A stretch of DNA of 9,325 bases from Chitinophagaceae bacterium (GTDB taxonomy: Bacteria > Bacteroidota > Bacteroidia > Chitinophagales > Chitinophagaceae): positions 1 to 9,325 of the forward strand of contig DNMB01000107.1 in assembly GCA_003489485.1 (NCBI GenBank), given 5' to 3'. Below the pieces are notes generated by a model that ran no database searches, was not told where the DNA came from, and saw nothing but the letters and a program-made list of their open reading frames with translations. Positions within the stretch are counted from its first letter, which is position 1. Every line of letters begins with the position of its first letter. Shown here piece by piece: positions 6,875 through 9,325 of this stretch. The position numbers were made by a program, and so were the translations under genes.

Positions 6875-8296
6875 TTATTTCAAGCTTTTGTACAATTGTA
6901 GGTACTGTGTGGCCGCACTTTTCCACGAATGATCGATCTGCATGATCTGCTCACGAAGTTTTTGCAAGGTGGCCGGTGCCTCGTAGTAAAGTGCAACGGC
7001 GCGACTTACGGCATGCAGTATGTCCTCTACCGATGGCTGTTCGAACCGGATCCCAAAACCCCCGCTATCACCCATGTCCTTCACCGTATCTTTTAATCCT
7101 CCAACGGCCCTTACCACCGGAATGGTACCAAAGCGAAGTGCGTACAATTGGTTGAGGCCGCATGGCTCAACGCGACTAGGCATCAATAAAAAATCGGCCC
7201 CGGCGTACATTACATGACTCAGCGCTTCTTGGTATCCGATATGTACACCCACTGAATCCTGAAGCGGCCCGGTCAGCAGTTCTAGTTGTTGCTCGATTTG
7301 ATTTTCGCCAGATCCTAAGATCAAAAAATTGATCTTTTCCGGATGAGCGGCTACACAAGCTGCGATGGCACCGGGCAACAGGTCGGCAGCCTTTTCGGCC
7401 ACCATTCTGCCAATGAAACAAAATAACGGACGATCCGGATCGAGACCAAAGCGTCGACACAGCTCTTCTTTGTTTTTTCTTTTACCTGCTGCCACCGTAG
7501 CTACCGTGTAATGAAAGAGCAGATACGGATCGTGCGCAGGATCCCAGATGTCCGTATCGATGCCGTTTAAAATACCGACCGATTTATCTTTTTCGTGATC
7601 GAATAATTTTTCTAACCCGGCCGCACTGCTACGAAGCTCCAGCAGATACCCCGGACTCACCGTGGTTACTTTCCAAGCGGTCTTGATGGCGGCTGCCAGC
7701 GGATTGATCTGGTGATGCCAATCGAGTAATGACCAATGCAACATATCGCAAGCCGGTAGCAAATACTTTCGCTGCCAATCAAACGCACCGGCGTATTGCG
7801 CGTTGTGCACCGTAAACACGGATGGGATGGCAGCAAGCCGATCCTTACAATCGTAACCATACTGTAGCAAAAAAGGGATCAACCCCGTATGGTGATCATG
7901 ACAATGAATGATGTCCGGAAGATGTTTCCACGAATTGATCCAATCACAAACGGCATTTTGAAAAGCGATAAAGCGTTCGGTATCGTCGGGGTAACCATAG
8001 ATCTTTTCGCGGTCGAGCAGTCCATTGATATCGATCAGATAAAGATCGAAACCGAGAAGATTGGTCTTTTCTTTGATCACACTGTAATGAAAGAACTGTG
8101 GACCCAGGTATTGACTTCCTTCGTGCACCAGTTCCCATTGCTGTTGATATAAAAATTCTGTTCGGTGCATCGGGACCACCACTTTGGCAATATGTCCTTG
8201 CAAGGCCTGGTACTTGGGGAGTGCCCCCACCACATCGCCCAACCCACCTGCCTTTGCCATGGGAAAGCACTCAGCTGCAACATGTACGATCTCCAT
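6875..8296 (-). CDS. glgA: Glycogen (starch) synthase, ADP-glucose type, GT5
   Basis: Transfers glucose from ADP-glucose to the non-reducing end of alpha-1,4-glucan in the cytoplasm. The 473 residues match the family (E. coli about 477). The N-terminal GT5 domain begins MEIVHVAAECFPMAKAGGLGD, giving the K-x-GGLGD nucleotide-sugar loop with K15 and D21. FTVHNAQYAG lies at 161-170 and NGIDTDIWDP at 244-253. The C-terminal Rossmann domain has FIGRMVAEKAADLLP (294-308), with R297 and K302 as phosphate-contacting residues, and PSRVEPCGLNQL (373-384), with catalytic E377 and C379. The usual glycine after that lysine (EKG) is alanine, a mild substitution. The ATG at 8296 has an AAGGA-type Shine-Dalgarno sequence about 11 bases upstream, unlike the other genes here. 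It is the first gene of the leftward operon; its TAA lies 5 bp before glgC, so the pair is very likely co-transcribed and possibly translationally coupled. Confidence 0.96.
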   Translation of the reverse strand: MEIVHVAAECFPMAKAGGLGDVVGALPKYQALQGHIAKVVVPMHRTEFLYQQQWELVHEGSQYLGPQFFHYSVIKEKTNLLGFDLYLIDINGLLDREKIYGYPDDTERFIAFQNAVCDWINSWKHLPDIIHCHDHHTGLIPFLLQYGYDCKDRLAAIPSVFTVHNAQYAGAFDWQRKYLLPACDMLHWSLLDWHHQINPLAAAIKTAWKVTTVSPGYLLELRSSAAGLEKLFDHEKDKSVGILNGIDTDIWDPAHDPYLLFHYTVATVAAGKRKNKEELCRRFGLDPDRPLFCFIGRMVAEKAADLLPGAIAACVAAHPEKINFLILGSGENQIEQQLELLTGPLQDSVGVHIGYQEALSHVMYAGADFLLMPSRVEPCGLNQLYALRFGTIPVVRAVGGLKDTVKDMGDSGGFGIRFEQPSVEDILHAVSRAVALYYEAPATLQKLREQIMQIDHSWKSAATQYLQLYKSLK

Positions 8297-8396
8297 ACTA
8301 CACTTGTTCCTTTCGATAAATTTAAGTCAAAAAAGCCTATTTTCATTGCTCGTAAACCAACGACACAAAATCACTCCTAACCTGCAAATCACAACC
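8297..8396. promoter_or_regulatory. Divergent intergenic region, expected promoters for the glg operon and the FHS permease
   Basis: One hundred bases separate two divergently transcribed genes, so promoters for both must lie here or just inside the genes. On the minus strand TAAATTTA (8324-8317, a palindrome) matches five of the six fixed positions of the Bacteroidetes -7 element TAnnTTTG. I find no TTG at the proper distance upstream of it, and it would give a very short leader. AAAGGAAC (8313-8306) is a plausible ribosome-binding site for glgA. No good promoter match or ribosome-binding site was seen for the rightward gene. I see no clear operator palindrome beyond the 8-bp one. Confidence 0.4.
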
Positions 8397-9325
8397 ATGC
8401 AAGCAGCTGCCAAACAACCTACCAATTACGGCGCACTGGGCACCCTCATTACGGTTTTTTTCTTCTGGGGCTTTATTGCGGCCGGTAACAGCGTCTTTAT
8501 TCCTTTTTGTAAGAACTATTTTCACCTCGATCAGTTTCAAAGCCAGCTGATAGACTTTTCTTTCTATCTGGCCTACTATATCGGAGCTCTGATCTTGTTT
8601 GCCTATGGTGCGTTCGGAGGCCAGGACCTTGTGGGAAAGTGGGGCTACAAGCGAAGTATCATTTACGGACTGTTATTCTCGGCGCTCGGGGCTGCCATTA
8701 TGATCGTAGCGGTAGAGGCGAACGTCTTTTATTGGATGCTGGCCGGTCTTTTTGTGGTAGCCTTGGGCTTTTCGTTACAACAAACCGCCGCACAACCCTT
8801 CGCAATTTCGCTGGGCGACCCCTCTACAGGAGACAGCCGTGTTAACCTGGGAGGAGGCATCAATTCATTTGGTACTACCATTGGGCCGCTGGTCGTGGCT
8901 TTCGCACTTTTTGGTACGGCTGCGGCCATCACCGACGATAAGATTCGCTCGTTAAGTCTAGAGAAAGTGGTACTACTCTATGCAGGCGTTGGACTGCTCT
9001 TTGTGGGGGCGGCCGCACTGTTCGGTTTCTCGCGCAAGGTACCTGCCGGCATAAACGAAGAAAAAACAGAAAAAGCCACCAAGGCACTTGTGGCCTTGAT
9101 CGTTATTACCGGCTTATTGATCGCCATGTTCTTTCCTGTATTTAGCAGCTACAACAGCAGTGACGCGCTGGCAATAGAGAACTTGAACGCACGTATTGCG
9201 ACCGCAGAGACAGCGGGAATCGCCGTCGATCAGCAGCAGGTCGATCAATTGATACAGGAGCGCAATGAGCTTCGTCAACCGCTCGAACAATCGCGGATGT
9301 ATTGGCTCTTTGGAGCCTTGGCAGT
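8397..9325 (+). CDS. FHS-family MFS sugar transporter (FucP/GluP-like), 3' end outside the window
   Basis: Inner-membrane symporter probably importing a hexose or related sugar. The frame runs without a stop from the ATG at 8397 to the window edge: 309 complete codons, with no ribosome-binding site seen. The first helix reads FFFWGFIAAGNSVFIPFCKN (21-40), followed by FQSQLIDFSFYLAYYIGALI (47-66), the typical start of FucP/GluP-type carriers. QQTAAQPFAISLGD (128-141) and GGGINSFGTTIGPL (152-165) also fit the family. Helices fall at about 12-36, 50-72, 86-106, 110-136, 155-174, 189-210 and 229-249. A polar linker (211-228) separates the halves. After helix 7 comes an unusual hydrophilic stretch at about 250-299, expected to face the periplasm, before the next hydrophobic segment begins near 302. 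The sugar carried cannot be determined, and the family also includes fucose, glucose/galactose and N-acetylglucosamine carriers. Divergence from the glg operon suggests, but does not prove, shared control. Confidence 0.88.
   Translation, partial: MQAAAKQPTNYGALGTLITVFFFWGFIAAGNSVFIPFCKNYFHLDQFQSQLIDFSFYLAYYIGALILFAYGAFGGQDLVGKWGYKRSIIYGLLFSALGAAIMIVAVEANVFYWMLAGLFVVALGFSLQQTAAQPFAISLGDPSTGDSRVNLGGGINSFGTTIGPLVVAFALFGTAAAITDDKIRSLSLEKVVLLYAGVGLLFVGAAALFGFSRKVPAGINEEKTEKATKALVALIVITGLLIAMFFPVFSSYNSSDALAIENLNARIATAETAGIAVDQQQVDQLIQERNELRQPLEQSRMYWLFGALA

Noticed and set aside
6870..6926. Longer N-terminus for glgC beginning at 6926
   Set aside because: It would add 19 residues overlapping the glgA 3' end. 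The added sequence is not GlgC-like, and the internal ATG at 6869 gives the normal length and a 5-bp gap after the glgA stop.
8343..8540. 65-codon minus-strand frame across the divergent intergenic region
   Set aside because: It overlaps the start of the FHS permease, whose protein reading is strong. The translation is low-complexity and polar, with no family resemblance.
1..9325. CRISPR array, insertion sequence, tRNA or integration site
   Set aside because: No spaced direct repeats, transposase-like frame, terminal inverted repeats or tRNA-like cloverleaf was seen; the window is almost wholly occupied by housekeeping and sugar-metabolism genes.

Overview
The window looks like a chromosomal piece of a Bacteroidetes (Bacteroidota) genome, plausibly a Chitinophagaceae/Sphingobacteriales-type organism. 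This rests on protein style and gene order, not on a marker gene. Supporting signs are the SusA-like neopullulanase, the FHS-family sugar permease in its Bacteroidetes form, AT-rich leaders mostly without Shine-Dalgarno sequences, and moderate GC. The window is densely coding: no gap exceeds about 100 bp, and I see no RNA gene, mobile element, CRISPR array or origin.

Layout. Positions 1-358 (+) hold the C-terminal end of arginyl-tRNA synthetase (argS), cut by the left edge. Positions 360-8296 (-) hold five tightly packed genes, read right to left: glycogen synthase (glgA), glucose-1-phosphate adenylyltransferase (glgC), a 12-TM SLC45/GPH-like MFS permease, a secreted GH13 neopullulanase/cyclomaltodextrinase-like enzyme, and glycogen branching enzyme (glgB). 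Gaps are 5, 50, 25 and 9 bp, so they probably form one operon; the 50 bp gap is the only place inside it with room for an extra promoter. A 100 bp divergent intergenic region follows. From 8397 (+) to the right edge runs an FHS (FucP/GluP-like) MFS sugar transporter, open at its 3' end.

How the genes fit together. The GH13 enzyme has a Sec signal peptide without a lipobox, so it should act in the periplasm or outside, cutting alpha-1,4-glucans to small oligosaccharides. The MFS permease would import the products across the inner membrane. GlgC makes ADP-glucose, GlgA polymerises it and GlgB adds alpha-1,6 branches. The locus therefore pairs alpha-glucan uptake with the full three-enzyme ADP-glucose route to glycogen. 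SusC/SusD outer-membrane genes, a SusR/LacI regulator, a glycogen phosphorylase and a debranching enzyme are all absent here. The divergent FHS permease may supply hexose.

I found no convincing undescribed system. The points worth a second look are a hydrophilic periplasmic insert in the FHS permease, the one-base convergent argS/glgB junction, the plant/cyanobacterial-like sequence of GlgC, and the mixed uptake/storage operon.
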